Position numbers and translations under genes: made by a program. A DNA stretch of 64,000 nt, taken from positions 1-64,000 of the forward strand of contig NZ_JAETZZ010000001.1 of the NCBI RefSeq assembly GCF_022627325.1, in the 5' to 3' direction. Below are positions 1-8,808 of the stretch, piece by piece (the stretch's first letter is position 1; every line of letters begins with the position of its first letter). The DNA comes from Pseudomonas putida. GTDB lineage: Bacteria > Pseudomonadota > Gammaproteobacteria > Pseudomonadales > Pseudomonadaceae. Under the pieces are notes generated by a model. The model saw nothing but the letters and a program-made list of their open reading frames with translations. It did no database searches and was not told the DNA's origin.

Positions 1-50
1 GCTGTGAGGCGTTGAGCTAACCAATACTAATTGCCCGTGAGGCTTGACCA
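1..50 (+). rRNA. rrl: 23S rRNA, 3' end only
   Basis: The window opens inside the last nucleotides of a Pseudomonas-type 23S rRNA: the tail with CTAACCAATACTAATTGCCC is the conserved 3' terminus. The 5S rRNA follows about 130 bases later on the same strand, as in a normal rRNA operon. The 3' boundary is approximate. No tRNA is visible in the spacer between 23S and 5S. Confidence 0.93.
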
Positions 51-184
51 TATAACACCCAAGCAATTTGCTTCTGCAGATTGCGGTGGTGAAGATGATA
101 CGAACCGAAAGTTCGCAACGAACCACAAATATCGCATATCCGGATTCGCTGGGCTGTCCATCTGGGCATTCTGGCTACAGAATT

Positions 185-301
185 TCTTGACGACCATAGA
201 GCATTGGAACCACCTGATCCCATCCCGAACTCAGTAGTGAAACGATGCATCGCCGATGGTAGTGTGGGGTTTCCCCATGTGAGAGTAGGTCATCGTCAAG
301 A
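185..301 (+). rRNA. rrf: 5S rRNA
   Basis: The segment carries the conserved 5S core (CCCATCCCGAACTCAG, then CGATGGTAGTGTGGGG). Its ends pair as helix I: CTTGACGA at 186-193 with TCGTCAAG at 293-300. It is the last gene of the rRNA operon and a strong terminator follows at once. Ends are good to a few bases. Confidence 0.96.
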
Positions 302-311
302 TTCATTTCGC

Positions 312-347
312 AAAACCCCTATCTGCGCAAGCAGGTAGGGGTTTTGT
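312..347 (+). terminator. rRNA operon terminator
   Basis: AAAACCCCTA...TAGGGGTTTT with an inner CTGC/GCAG pairing forms a near-perfect stem directly after 5S and runs into a T-rich tract (TTTTGTCTTT). This is a classic intrinsic terminator. Confidence 0.93.
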
Positions 348-583
348 CTTTCCGATATTCGCACACCTTTCTCCAGGCAAAGATGTTTTGTCCGTCTCGC
401 ACCTGCGCAAACGCGCCGAAGGGTGCGACAATTAATCCTGTTCGTTTACGTGACTTTGCCCTGCCCAAGCTGCGTCAAGGCTTAGGTTCGGGGCACCCTC
501 GCGCCCGGATAGAGCGATGCCAGCGTGCCGTGCTGCGCATTTCTGGACCTTCACCGTCCTATACAACTGAGGTTACAAGCAAG

Positions 584-2227
584 ATGGCCAAGGCCGCCGA
601 TGTCGTTGTGCAATGCCTGGAAAACGAAGGTGTCGAGTATGTGTTCGGCATTCCTGGTGAGGAAAACCTCGACCTGCTGGAATCCCTGCGCAAGTCGAAG
701 ATCAAGCTGGTACTGACCCGCCACGAGCAGTCTGCGGGCTTCATGGCAGCCACCTATGGCCGCCTGACCGGCAAGACCGGCGTCAGCCTGTCGACCCTGG
801 GCCCCGGCGCTACCAACCTGGTCACCGCCAGTGCTTACGCCTACCTGGGCGGCATGCCGATGATGATGATTACCGGCCAGAAGCCGATCAAGAAGTCCAA
901 GCAGGGCCGCTTCCAGATCATCGATGTGTGCGGCATGATGGATCCCATCACCAAGTACACCCACCAGTTCGCCTCGGCCGACAATATCCCTTCGCGCATG
1001 CGTGAAGCGTTCCGCCTGGCCGAAGAAGAAAAACCGGGTGCCGTGCACCTGGAGCTGCCGGAAGACATCGCCGCCGAGCAGACCGATGCCATGCCGATCC
1101 CGCGCAGCCTGCACCGCCGTCCGCTGGCCGAGCACGTGGCCATCGAAGCTGCCATCGAGAAACTGCGCACCGCACGCAGCCCTATCCTGGTGATCGGTGC
1201 CGGCGCCAACCGCAAGATGACTGCCAAGGTCCTCAAGCAACTGGTCGACAAGACCGGTATCCCGTTCGTCACCACCCAGCTGGGCAAGGGTGTGGTTGAC
1301 GAGCGCAGCCCGCGCTTCCTGGGTAACGCTGCGCTGTCGTCCGGTGATTTCGTGCACCGTGCGATCGAAGCGGCCGATCTCATCGTCAACATCGGCCACG
1401 ATGTGATCGAGAAGCCGCCGTTCTTCATGGTCCGTGGCGGCACCGAAGTCATCCATATCAACTTCCGTTCCGCCGAAGTCGACGCCGTGTACTTCCCGCA
1501 GGTTGAAGTGATCGGCGACATCGCCAACGCCGTCTGGCAGATCGCTGAAGGCCTGGGCGACACTTCGCACTGGGACTTCACCCGCCTGATGGCGATTCGT
1601 GAAGCCAACGAAGCCCAGATCGCCGAAGGCGCCGACGATGACCGCTTCCCGGTCTACCCTCAGCGCCTGGTTGCCGATATCCGCCGCGTACTGCCGTCCG
1701 AAGGCATCGTCGCCCTGGACAACGGCATCTACAAAATCTGGTTCGCCCGTAACTACAAGGCTCACAAGCCCAACACCGTACTGCTCGACAACGCCCTGGC
1801 GACCATGGGTGCTGGCCTGCCGTCGGCGATGGCAGCCCACCTGGTGTACCCGGACCGTCCGGTGATCTCGGTGTGTGGCGACGGCGGCTTCATGATGAAC
1901 AGCCAAGAGCTGGAAACCGCAGTCCGTCTTGGCATGCACGTTACCGTGGTGATCCTGCGTGATGACGGCTACGGCATGATCCGCTGGAAGCAGGCCAACA
2001 TGGGCTTCACCGATTTCGGCCTGGACTACGGCAACCCGGACTTCGTCAAGTACGCCGAAGCCTACGGTGCCAATGGCCATCGCGTAGAAAGCGCCGAAGG
2101 TTTGCTGCCGCTGCTCGAGCATTGCATCAAGACCCCGGGTGTGCACGTGATCGACTGCCCGGTCGATTACAGCGAGAACGACCGCATCCTCAACAGCGAG
2201 CTGCGTGAGCGCGCGCTGGCGGTGTAA
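584..2227 (+). CDS. Acetolactate synthase catalytic subunit (ThDP enzyme)
   Basis: The 547-aa protein belongs to the ThDP-dependent acetolactate synthase family, which condenses two pyruvates to 2-acetolactate in the cytoplasm. The catalytic glutamate lies in RHEQSAGFMAATYGR (about residue 48). The ThDP/Mg motif starts GDGGFMMNSQE (about 432) and ends near RDDGYGMIRW. N-terminal, central and C-terminal ThDP domains are all present at normal length. The open frame extends upstream to 344, but the ATG at 584 begins the conserved MAKAADVVVQCL N-terminus and has GAGG at 569-572. No small regulatory subunit gene is adjacent, so it may be a catabolic AlsS-like enzyme or an extra IlvB/IlvI-type subunit. 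A related ThDP enzyme such as a carboligase is a less likely alternative. Confidence 0.9.
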   Translation: MAKAADVVVQCLENEGVEYVFGIPGEENLDLLESLRKSKIKLVLTRHEQSAGFMAATYGRLTGKTGVSLSTLGPGATNLVTASAYAYLGGMPMMMITGQKPIKKSKQGRFQIIDVCGMMDPITKYTHQFASADNIPSRMREAFRLAEEEKPGAVHLELPEDIAAEQTDAMPIPRSLHRRPLAEHVAIEAAIEKLRTARSPILVIGAGANRKMTAKVLKQLVDKTGIPFVTTQLGKGVVDERSPRFLGNAALSSGDFVHRAIEAADLIVNIGHDVIEKPPFFMVRGGTEVIHINFRSAEVDAVYFPQVEVIGDIANAVWQIAEGLGDTSHWDFTRLMAIREANEAQIAEGADDDRFPVYPQRLVADIRRVLPSEGIVALDNGIYKIWFARNYKAHKPNTVLLDNALATMGAGLPSAMAAHLVYPDRPVISVCGDGGFMMNSQELETAVRLGMHVTVVILRDDGYGMIRWKQANMGFTDFGLDYGNPDFVKYAEAYGANGHRVESAEGLLPLLEHCIKTPGVHVIDCPVDYSENDRILNSELRERALAV

Positions 2228-2269
2228 GCCGTAAAGTCCTATCCCTGGCAAACCGCCTCCCCCGGGAAC

Positions 2270-2296
2270 ATCACTGGTCTTTTAGGCCAGTGATTT
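2270..2296 (+). terminator. Hairpin after acetolactate synthase
   Basis: ATCACTGG (2270-2277) pairs with CCAGTGAT (2287-2294) around a T-rich loop, 43 bases past the stop codon. The T-tract after the stem is only TTT, so it is a weak intrinsic terminator at best. Confidence 0.55.
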
Positions 2297-2385
2297 GCGG
2301 GTGTGGCGCTTTGCGGGGATCAGGCTGCGCTGGCACCGCAACAGTGTCGGCTTTCAAGCGGGTAATCGGCAGAGCCTGCACACCA

Positions 2386-2529
2386 GATCTTTGGTTTGAC
2401 TATCGCCGTCTGATTGAGCAAGAAGGTGGTATCGCGCGTGCTGTTCAACCGGAGCATCGGATCTGCATCATCGGCGCAGGTGTTACCGGGTTGCCCGCTA
2501 CTCGTGAGCTGCTACGTTGCGGCTACTGA
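2386..2529 (+). pseudogene. Relic of tryptophan 2-monooxygenase-type flavoprotein N-terminus
   Basis: An open frame starting at 2290 ends in about 48 residues (2386-2529) that read like the start of an IaaM/lysine-monooxygenase-type amine oxidase. A DLWFDYRRLIEQ segment is followed by GGIA, then the FAD Rossmann signature IIGAGVTGLPATRELLR. A stop follows at the point where the second beta strand should begin, and nothing of the remaining roughly 500 residues of such an enzyme is found downstream. The first 32 codons have no recognisable match. No good ribosome binding site is seen. I interpret it as a truncated gene relic; a functional small protein is unlikely. It fills most of the 372-base gap between its neighbours. 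Confidence 0.6.
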
Positions 2530-2599
2530 GGCTGCGTGAAGCCCTTGCCCCGCCGCTGTGATAGGGTGCACAGACTTTGGCTTTTCAGGATGTGCCCCC

Positions 2600-3154
2600 A
2601 TGCTTCCTCCCCTCAGCGAAAAAGAGCTCAACCGCCTTGAAGACCTGCTGATCACCTACGGTAACGACTATTCGGTACTCAACCTTGCCGAGCTCAACGG
2701 CTTTTTCACCGGCCTGGCCAGCTCGCCGGGTCGGGTCAACCCTGAGCAGTGGTTACCTGCGGTCGCCGGTGGCAAGGTGCCGAAGTTCAAGAAGCCTGCC
2801 CATGAAGAAGCCTACACGGCACTGATGCTGCGCTATGCCCACCAGGTGGCGGAACAGCTTGCGGAGGATGTCGACGGCTTCGAGCCGGTGTTCGAAGAAA
2901 GTGAAGGCGAGGAAGGGCCAGCGATCATCATGGAGGAGTGGTGCTTTGGCTACATGCGCGCTACCCAGGTCGCGCAATGGGGCGACCTTCCGCCAGAGCA
3001 GGATCAACTGCTCAAGGCCATTTCGCTGCACGGGCTGGAAGATAACTTCGAACTGCTTGATACCATGAGCGTCGATGAGCTTCAGGCTTGTGTGCCCCAC
3101 GTGGTCGCTGCAGCCAAGGGCTTGTATCGGTATCAGAAGCAGCAACGACATTGA
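2600..3154 (+). CDS. UPF0149 (YgfB/YecA-like) family protein
   Basis: The 184-aa acidic, mostly helical protein matches the UPF0149 family: an opening of the LSEKELNRLEDLL type, then LAELNGFFTGLASSP, EEWCFGYMRA, and a C-terminal PHVVAAAKGLYRY. The family has no well-established biochemical role. No C-terminal SEC-C zinc motif is present, so it is a YgfB-like form. The frame is open from 2558, but the ATG at 2600 is preferred because the family start aligns there and AGGA lies at 2587-2590. It stands alone between the monooxygenase relic and the GST gene. Confidence 0.8.
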   Translation: MLPPLSEKELNRLEDLLITYGNDYSVLNLAELNGFFTGLASSPGRVNPEQWLPAVAGGKVPKFKKPAHEEAYTALMLRYAHQVAEQLAEDVDGFEPVFEESEGEEGPAIIMEEWCFGYMRATQVAQWGDLPPEQDQLLKAISLHGLEDNFELLDTMSVDELQACVPHVVAAAKGLYRYQKQQRH

Positions 3155-3283
3155 TCTGCCCAGGGTCATTATTTCGCCTAGCGAAATTATGATCTCCTCT
3201 GCGCGCTGATTCTGCTGCCCGCCGAATCAGCGCAGCATGTGTTCCAGCAGCACCACCCCGGTGCCACGCCTGGAGCGCAGACC

Positions 3284-3907
3284 ATGATCAAACTCTACAA
3301 CTTCCCCAAGTCCGGCCATGCCCACCGCATCGAGCTGATGCTGTCACTGCTGAACCTGCCCACCGAACTGGTCTTCGTAGACCTGGCCAAAGGGGCGCAC
3401 AAGCAGCCGGAATTTCTCGCCATCAACCCGTTCGGCCAAGTACCTGTGATCGATGACAACGGTACTGTCATCGCCGACTCCAACGCCATCCTCGTCTACC
3501 TCGCGGGTACTTACGACAAACGTGGCCAGTGGCTGCCCCAAGACCCGCTTGCCGCTGCCCGCGTGCAGCGCTGGCTGTCGGTTGCTGCCGGGCCCGTTGC
3601 TTTCGGCCCTGCTGCCGCTCGCCTGGTCACGGTGTTCGGCGCCTCGTTCAACACCGACGAAGTCATCGGCCGTGCCCACAGCTTGCTCAAGGTGATGGAT
3701 GCCGAGCTGGCCAAGACGCCCTTCCTGGTGGGCAGCGAGCCAACCATCGCCGACGTCGCCAACTATTCGTACATCGCCCATGCCCCCGAAGGCAATGTCT
3801 CGCTGGACCCGTACCCCAACGTGCGTGCCTGGCTGGCGCGTGTCGAAGCGCTGCCCGGCTTCGTTGCCATGCCACGTACCGCCGTGGGCCTGCAAGCCAG
3901 CGCCTGA
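3284..3907 (+). CDS. Glutathione S-transferase family protein
   Basis: The 207-aa cytosolic GST has an N-terminal thioredoxin fold ([15 protein letters not shown], with the cis-proline segment QVPVIDDNG and ADSNAIL at about 50-75) followed by the all-helical C-terminal domain containing [10 protein letters not shown] serine at the usual active-site position (PKSG) is plausible. GGAG at 3272-3275 supports the ATG. The stop is 27 bases from the next gene, the PNPOx-ferredoxin reductase fusion, so the two are probably co-transcribed and may act in the same detoxification or reductive process. The substrate cannot be inferred. Confidence 0.88.
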   Translation: MIKLYNFPKSGHAHRIELMLSLLNLPTELVFVDLAKGAHKQPEFLAINPFGQVPVIDDNGTVIADSNAILVYLAGTYDKRGQWLPQDPLAAARVQRWLSVAAGPVAFGPAAARLVTVFGASFNTDEVIGRAHSLLKVMDAELAKTPFLVGSEPTIADVANYSYIAHAPEGNVSLDPYPNVRAWLARVEALPGFVAMPRTAVGLQASA

Positions 3908-3934
3908 GCCGCTACCCTACCGAGGAACGCCGCC

Positions 3935-5965
3935 ATGCAAGCACTACCAGACCCTCGAACTTCCCCTTGGCACGCTGGCGAGAAACGGCTGCAGGAACAG
4001 GCCGGTGTGGCGGAACGTATGGAGGTGTTCGGGCGGAAGGTCATTCGTGACTACATGCCCGACCAGCACCGCGACTTCTACCGGCAATTGCCGTTTCTAG
4101 TTGCAGGTGCCGTGGACGCCCACGGTAAACCCTGGGCGACACTGCTTGAAGGCCCCGAAGGCTTCGTCAGTTCGCCCGACCCTCGGCAGTTGCTGATCGA
4201 CACCCAGCTCGCCAGTGACGACCCGGCAGCGCCAGGCCTGGGCCCAGGTGGTGCTGTCGGCCTGCTGGGCATCGAGCTGCACAGCCGCCGCCGCAATCGC
4301 ATCAACGGCCTTATCCAGCAAGGGAACGATGGGCGGCTGGCGGTGGCGGTGGAGCATGCTTTCGGCAATTGTCCCCAGTACATCCAGATGCGTGCTTACA
4401 CGCGTGTCGATGAGCCGGCGCAGGGGCGGCTGGATTCAAGCGTGCTGGATGCCCATGCGGTGACCATGATCGAGCAGGCCGACACCTTTTTCGTGGCCAG
4501 CTACATAGACCACCCAGACGGCCACCGCGCGGTGGACGTCTCGCACCGCGGCGGCCGGGCCGGGTTCGTCAAGGTCGATGGCAACCGCCTGACCATCCCC
4601 GACTATGCCGGCAACCTGCACTTCAATACCCTCGGCAACCTGTTGGAAAATCCGCAGGCAGGGTTGTTGTTCGTCGATTTCAGCAACGGTGATGTCCTGC
4701 AACTGACTGGCCGCACCACTATTGTGCTCGACAGCCCACTGATCAAAGACTTCGAAGGCGCCGAGCGGCTATGGACGCTTCAGGTCGAACAGGTCGTGCT
4801 GCGCCGGGCTGGCGTGTCATTGCGCTGGGCCTTCCAGGAGTACGCGCCTACCAGCCTGATGACCGGCACCTGGGCCGAGGCCGAGCAGCGCCTGCAGCAG
4901 CGCGAACGGCAGCGCCAATGGCTGGCCTGGCGTGTGCAGCGGGTGGAGCAGGAAAGCCGAGACATTCGCTCGTTCTACCTCGCCCCAGATAGGCCGGTAA
5001 CGTTCGCCCCAGGGCAGCACATTCCGGTGCGCCTGGCCTTGGGAGGCGAGACGCCGTTGATTCGCACCTACAGCCTGTCGTGCGCGCCATCGGACGGCTA
5101 CCTGCGCATCAGCGTGAAGGCCCAGGGGGCGGCTTCGCGGTATCTGCACGAACAGGTCGGCGTGGGCGATCTGCTCGACGTGCGGCTGCCCATGGGCAGT
5201 TTCACCTTGGATGGCGACAGTGCAAGGCCCATCGTGCTGATGGGGGCAGGCGTGGGCATTACCCCGCTGATCGCCATGTTGCGCGAGCAGCTGGCCCGGC
5301 AGCAGGCGCGGCGAATCCATCTGTTCCACGGCGCCCGCCGCCTCGCCGACTTGCCATTTCAACAGGAACTGGCGGCGTTGGGCGAGCAGGCAGGCGGCCT
5401 GTTGAGTGTGCATCGTTTCCTTAGCCAGCCCGAGGACGATGCACTACCAGGACGCGACTACGACCATGCCGGGCGCCTGGCGATCGAGCAGGTCAAAGCG
5501 AAGCTGACGCTGGATGACTACGACTTCTACCTGTGTGGGCCCGCCAGTTTTACCCAAGAGCTGTACGAAGGGCTGCGCGCCATTCATGTACCCGACAAGC
5601 GCATCCATGCAGAAGCCTTCGGCCCGTCGACCCTGAAGCGTCATACCGACGACAACCAGCCGACATTGCAGCAGCCACCGGCTGCCAGCGAGCCGGTGCC
5701 GGTGTACTTCGCCAGCTCGGCCAAGGAGGCGCGCTGGGCGCCGGGCGGTGGTACCTTGCTGGAACTTGCCGAGGCCCGAGGGTTGTCCCCGGACTTCAGC
5801 TGCCGGGGCGGGTCGTGCGGCACCTGCAAGACCAAGGTGGTGAGCGGCCAGGTGCATTACCCGAACCCGCCTGCGCAGATGCCGGACGCGGGGACAGTGC
5901 TGATCTGTTGCGCGGTGCCGGGCAAAACGCAGGAGGGTGGGCAAGCGTTGGTACTGGACATTTGA
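3935..5965 (+). CDS. PNPOx-like / FAD-NAD ferredoxin reductase / 2Fe-2S ferredoxin fusion
   Basis: This 676-aa three-module electron-transfer protein has a pyridoxamine-phosphate-oxidase-like flavin-binding domain at about 1-310 (GPEGFVSSPD, HRGGRAGFV). An FR-type FAD domain follows at about 340-440 (RTYSLSCAP), then an NAD-binding half at 440-560 (MGAGVGITPLIAMLRE, YLCGPASFTQ). The C-terminus is a plant-type 2Fe-2S ferredoxin at about 590-676, with CRGGSCGTC and a final ICC. All four cluster cysteines appear intact. AGGAACG before the ATG supports the start. It is probably a soluble NAD(P)H-dependent oxidoreductase; the electron acceptor is unknown. It sits between a GST and a LysR gene on the same strand. 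Confidence 0.87.
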   Translation: MQALPDPRTSPWHAGEKRLQEQAGVAERMEVFGRKVIRDYMPDQHRDFYRQLPFLVAGAVDAHGKPWATLLEGPEGFVSSPDPRQLLIDTQLASDDPAAPGLGPGGAVGLLGIELHSRRRNRINGLIQQGNDGRLAVAVEHAFGNCPQYIQMRAYTRVDEPAQGRLDSSVLDAHAVTMIEQADTFFVASYIDHPDGHRAVDVSHRGGRAGFVKVDGNRLTIPDYAGNLHFNTLGNLLENPQAGLLFVDFSNGDVLQLTGRTTIVLDSPLIKDFEGAERLWTLQVEQVVLRRAGVSLRWAFQEYAPTSLMTGTWAEAEQRLQQRERQRQWLAWRVQRVEQESRDIRSFYLAPDRPVTFAPGQHIPVRLALGGETPLIRTYSLSCAPSDGYLRISVKAQGAASRYLHEQVGVGDLLDVRLPMGSFTLDGDSARPIVLMGAGVGITPLIAMLREQLARQQARRIHLFHGARRLADLPFQQELAALGEQAGGLLSVHRFLSQPEDDALPGRDYDHAGRLAIEQVKAKLTLDDYDFYLCGPASFTQELYEGLRAIHVPDKRIHAEAFGPSTLKRHTDDNQPTLQQPPAASEPVPVYFASSAKEARWAPGGGTLLELAEARGLSPDFSCRGGSCGTCKTKVVSGQVHYPNPPAQMPDAGTVLICCAVPGKTQEGGQALVLDI

Positions 5966-6017
5966 TGCCGCCTGCAGATGGCTGATAATCACTCGACACC
6001 CGTCCCCAGGAGCTGAC

Positions 6018-6914
6018 ATGGACCAGATTCACCTGATGAAGGTGTTCGTTGCGGTAGGCGAGCTGGAAAGCTTCGCAGCCGCCGCCCGCCGCCTGGATAT
6101 CTCACCCGCTGCCGTAACCCGCGCTGTCAGCGCGCTCGAGGACATGCTCGGCGTCAAACTGTTGCTACGCACCACGCGCAGCGTGCGCCTGACCCAGGCG
6201 GGTGGCCGCTATCTGGAGGACACCCGCCATATCCTCGCCAGCATCCTTGAGGCCAACGAGGCCGCCGCCGGCATCAACGCCACGCCCAAAGGCGAGCTGG
6301 CGGTCACTGCGCCCATCCTTTTCGGCAAGAAATTCGTCATGCCGAGCATCGTGCGTTATCTGCAGCAGTACCCCGAGGTCAACGTATCTGCCTACTTCCT
6401 CGACCGCATCGTCAACATGGTCGAGGAGGGCATGGACGTTGCCGTGCGTATCGGTCCGCTGCCCGACTCCGGCCTCAAGGCCCTGCGCGTGGGCAGGGTC
6501 AGGCGCATGCTCTGCGCCTCGCCTGAATACCTGCTGCGCCATGGCGTGCCGCAGCACCCCTCGGACTTGCCGGCGCATGCGGTGATCGCCACCACCAACC
6601 TGTCCCCGCGCGCGGGCTGGCGCTTCGGCGTGACGGACGAACCGACCCTGGTGCGCATCCAACCCAGGCTCACCGTGACCAGCAACGACGGTGCGATTGC
6701 CGCGGCGGTGGGTGGGCTGGGGGTTGCCCGGTTGCTGTCGTATCAGGTGGTGGACGAGATTGCCAGCGGGCAGTTACAGGTGATCCTTGCCGACTATGAA
6801 GAAGCCCCATGGCCGATCCATGTGCTGCACCGCGAAAGCAAGCACGGTTCGGCCAAGGTGCGCGCGTTCGTCGACATGCTGGCGCATGAGCTGCGGGCCC
6901 AAGGGCTGGACTGA
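6018..6914 (+). CDS. LysR family transcriptional regulator
   Basis: The 298-aa protein has an N-terminal winged HTH of LysR type (MDQIHLMKVFVAVGELESFA, AAARRLDISPAAVTRAVSALE) and a LysR substrate-binding domain from about residue 90 (VTAPILFGKKFVMP, AVRIGPLPDSGL). AGGAG at 6008-6012 supports the ATG at 6018; the longer frame from 5937 overlaps the preceding gene. It lies 52 bases after the ferredoxin-reductase fusion and is convergent with the epimerase gene 2 bases downstream. It may regulate the GST/fusion unit or act elsewhere; the effector is unknown. Confidence 0.87.
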   Translation: MDQIHLMKVFVAVGELESFAAAARRLDISPAAVTRAVSALEDMLGVKLLLRTTRSVRLTQAGGRYLEDTRHILASILEANEAAAGINATPKGELAVTAPILFGKKFVMPSIVRYLQQYPEVNVSAYFLDRIVNMVEEGMDVAVRIGPLPDSGLKALRVGRVRRMLCASPEYLLRHGVPQHPSDLPAHAVIATTNLSPRAGWRFGVTDEPTLVRIQPRLTVTSNDGAIAAAVGGLGVARLLSYQVVDEIASGQLQVILADYEEAPWPIHVLHRESKHGSAKVRAFVDMLAHELRAQGLD

Positions 6915-6916
6915 CG

Positions 6917-7834
6917 TCATCCTGCCTTCGGGCCACCCGGCTCCGCTTGCTCGCTGACAACCGTCTGGATCGCCTGGTACTCCAGGCTGAACCCCAGGCT
7001 CATTTCTTCACCCTGCTGCAACAAACGCAGCCCCGGTTGCCCCGGCAGGTGATGGGCATTGATTGGATGGCTGACCGGCTCAAAGCAGAAGAACGGTTTG
7101 TCCTGGGGGCAGAACAGCAAGAAATGCTCGGCGCCGTTGGCGCTGCATGCCAGGCGATAACCGGCCGCGGGCTGTTCGATCACGCAGTCGCCGGCCCAGC
7201 CGCCGAACGCATGGTCGACCACGGTGCTCGGCAGGCCGGCCGGCGCATCGAAGCGCCACGCTTCAGGCACCGCTGCCTTGTAGGACGGCAACCGCCCCTC
7301 TTCGGCCAGCCACACATGCTGCGCCGCTGCCCGCAGCCGGGTGTCCGGGTAGCGCGGGAAGTAAGGATGCAAGCCCAGCCCGTACCACGTAGCGGGCTCA
7401 TCCAGATGCGTCACATGCAGGTCAAGCCTCAGGCAACCTTCATGCACATGCACATCCAGTACCGCCCGGTAGGCGAACGGCACGCTGCTCTGAAGGGTCA
7501 ACCTGGCACTTCGCTCAGTGTGGTGAGCCACCTGCCAGGCCTGCTGCCAGGCAGTGCCATGAATCGGATACAAATCGTGTGGGGTGTTGGGCGCCAGGGC
7601 CAGCCAACCTTCGGGTCTTGCAAAACCACCTTCGCCGATGCGGTTGGACCACGGCGCCAAGGGGTAGCACGCCAACTGCCGCGGTGTACTGCTGGCCAGC
7701 GTCGCCGGGTCGGTATGACGCAGCAGCGCCTGCCCGGTCGCCTTCACTTCCCAGTTGATCAGGCTGGCGCCCAGCTCGGGCGCCAGGGTCAGGCGGGTCA
7801 GGCGGTCTTGCAGCTGCAGTTCGGTGACAGCCAT
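6917..7834 (-). CDS. Aldose 1-epimerase family protein
   Basis: The 305-aa galactose-mutarotase-like protein carries SNRIGEG, IHGTAW with the conserved histidine, LGLHPYFPR and VDHAFGGW, the family signature segments. The likely reaction is interconversion of anomers of a sugar or sugar acid. It is the last gene of the minus-strand uronate cluster, 24 bases after the DMT permease, so an anomer or lactone of galacturonate or glucuronate is a reasonable guess for the substrate. Length is usual for the family. Confidence 0.82.
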   Translation of the reverse strand: MAVTELQLQDRLTRLTLAPELGASLINWEVKATGQALLRHTDPATLASSTPRQLACYPLAPWSNRIGEGGFARPEGWLALAPNTPHDLYPIHGTAWQQAWQVAHHTERSARLTLQSSVPFAYRAVLDVHVHEGCLRLDLHVTHLDEPATWYGLGLHPYFPRYPDTRLRAAAQHVWLAEEGRLPSYKAAVPEAWRFDAPAGLPSTVVDHAFGGWAGDCVIEQPAAGYRLACSANGAEHFLLFCPQDKPFFCFEPVSHPINAHHLPGQPGLRLLQQGEEMSLGFSLEYQAIQTVVSEQAEPGGPKAG

Positions 7835-7858
7835 CAGCGGCTCCTTTCACAAAGCGGG

Positions 7859-8779
7859 TCAGTTGGCCCGGCGGTAGGTCAGCAGCACGATGCCGCACAC
7901 CACCACGGCGGCGCCGATCAATTGCCAGGTGCCCAGGCGTTGATCCAGCAAAGCCCAACCCAGCAGGAGCGTAGCGATGGGCTCGATATTCATCACCGGC
8001 GCGTTCTGCGCCATGTTCAGCCGTGGCACGCAGACGAACAGCAAGGTGAAGGCCACGCCATACAGCACCACCAGGCTGGCCAACGCTGCCCAGCCGCTGG
8101 CGCTGGCCGGCAGCGACAACCCGGATGGCATCACCCCGCTGGCACCGGCCACCAGCATGCTGGCGAACACGATCAACAGGGTCAGCAAGCTACGCACCGG
8201 GCCGCGAACCGCCGCCAGTTTGTGGTCAGTGATCCACAACGCGCAGGCGAACACGCAGGCGGCGCAGAACGAAAGGCCCACGCCCAGAAGCCAGTGCGGG
8301 TTGGCCTCACCCTCATTGCTCAGGCGCCCAGGTACATCCAGCGCCAGCACCAGGCCACACAGGATCAGCCCCATGAACAGCACGGTGCGCCCGGTCGGGC
8401 GAGCGCCGCCCAGCGCCCAGGTCAGCAGCGCCAGCAGCATCGGGAAGGTGTTGCCTACCAGCAGCGCCAAGGCAACCGGGATGCGCGCCACGGCCGAGTA
8501 CAGGCACAGGCTCTGGGTGGCGATCAGCAGGCCCAACAGCAGTTGCCAATGCCGCGTGCCAGCCGGCAGGCTCAGTGGCTGGCGCTGCCACAGCACCAGG
8601 CTGGCCAGCACCAGGAAGGTGATGCCGGAACGACAGAGGATGGCCAGCAGAACGCCGGTGTCGTCATCGAAGGCGATGCGTGCGGCAATGTGGTTGCCGG
8701 CGAACGAGCAGGCCAGCAGCGCCAGTAGCGCGACCGCCAGCTTGCGTGGGAAAAGCGAGGTAGAAACAGCGACAGCCAT
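7859..8779 (-). CDS. EamA/DMT family permease
   Basis: The 306-aa inner-membrane protein shows about ten hydrophobic segments in two EamA repeats; the second ends near PVMNIEPIATLLLGWALLDQRLG, a typical EamA pattern. The ATG at 8779 is preferred; the frame runs further upstream through a REP-like palindrome that should not be coding. It lies between the TRAP transporter and the epimerase genes, in the same direction. Direction of transport (efflux or uptake) and substrate are unknown; the link to uronates is by position only. Confidence 0.83.
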   Translation of the reverse strand: MAVAVSTSLFPRKLAVALLALLACSFAGNHIAARIAFDDDTGVLLAILCRSGITFLVLASLVLWQRQPLSLPAGTRHWQLLLGLLIATQSLCLYSAVARIPVALALLVGNTFPMLLALLTWALGGARPTGRTVLFMGLILCGLVLALDVPGRLSNEGEANPHWLLGVGLSFCAACVFACALWITDHKLAAVRGPVRSLLTLLIVFASMLVAGASGVMPSGLSLPASASGWAALASLVVLYGVAFTLLFVCVPRLNMAQNAPVMNIEPIATLLLGWALLDQRLGTWQLIGAAVVVCGIVLLTYRRAN

Positions 8780-8808
8780 GTGCAGGGTCCATTTGCAGGA
8801 GTGTCCAT

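Noticed and set aside
51-184. Possible tRNA in the 23S-5S spacer
   Set aside because: No cloverleaf or CCA-ending stem could be found; it is an ordinary spacer.
551-2251. Long antisense open frame (566 codons) over acetolactate synthase
   Set aside because: High-GC codon bias opens the opposite strand; the sense frame has all family motifs and the antisense protein resembles nothing.
6947-8728. 593-codon plus-strand frame over the epimerase and DMT genes
   Set aside because: Gln/Arg/His-rich mirror of two real minus-strand genes, with no domain or ribosome binding site.
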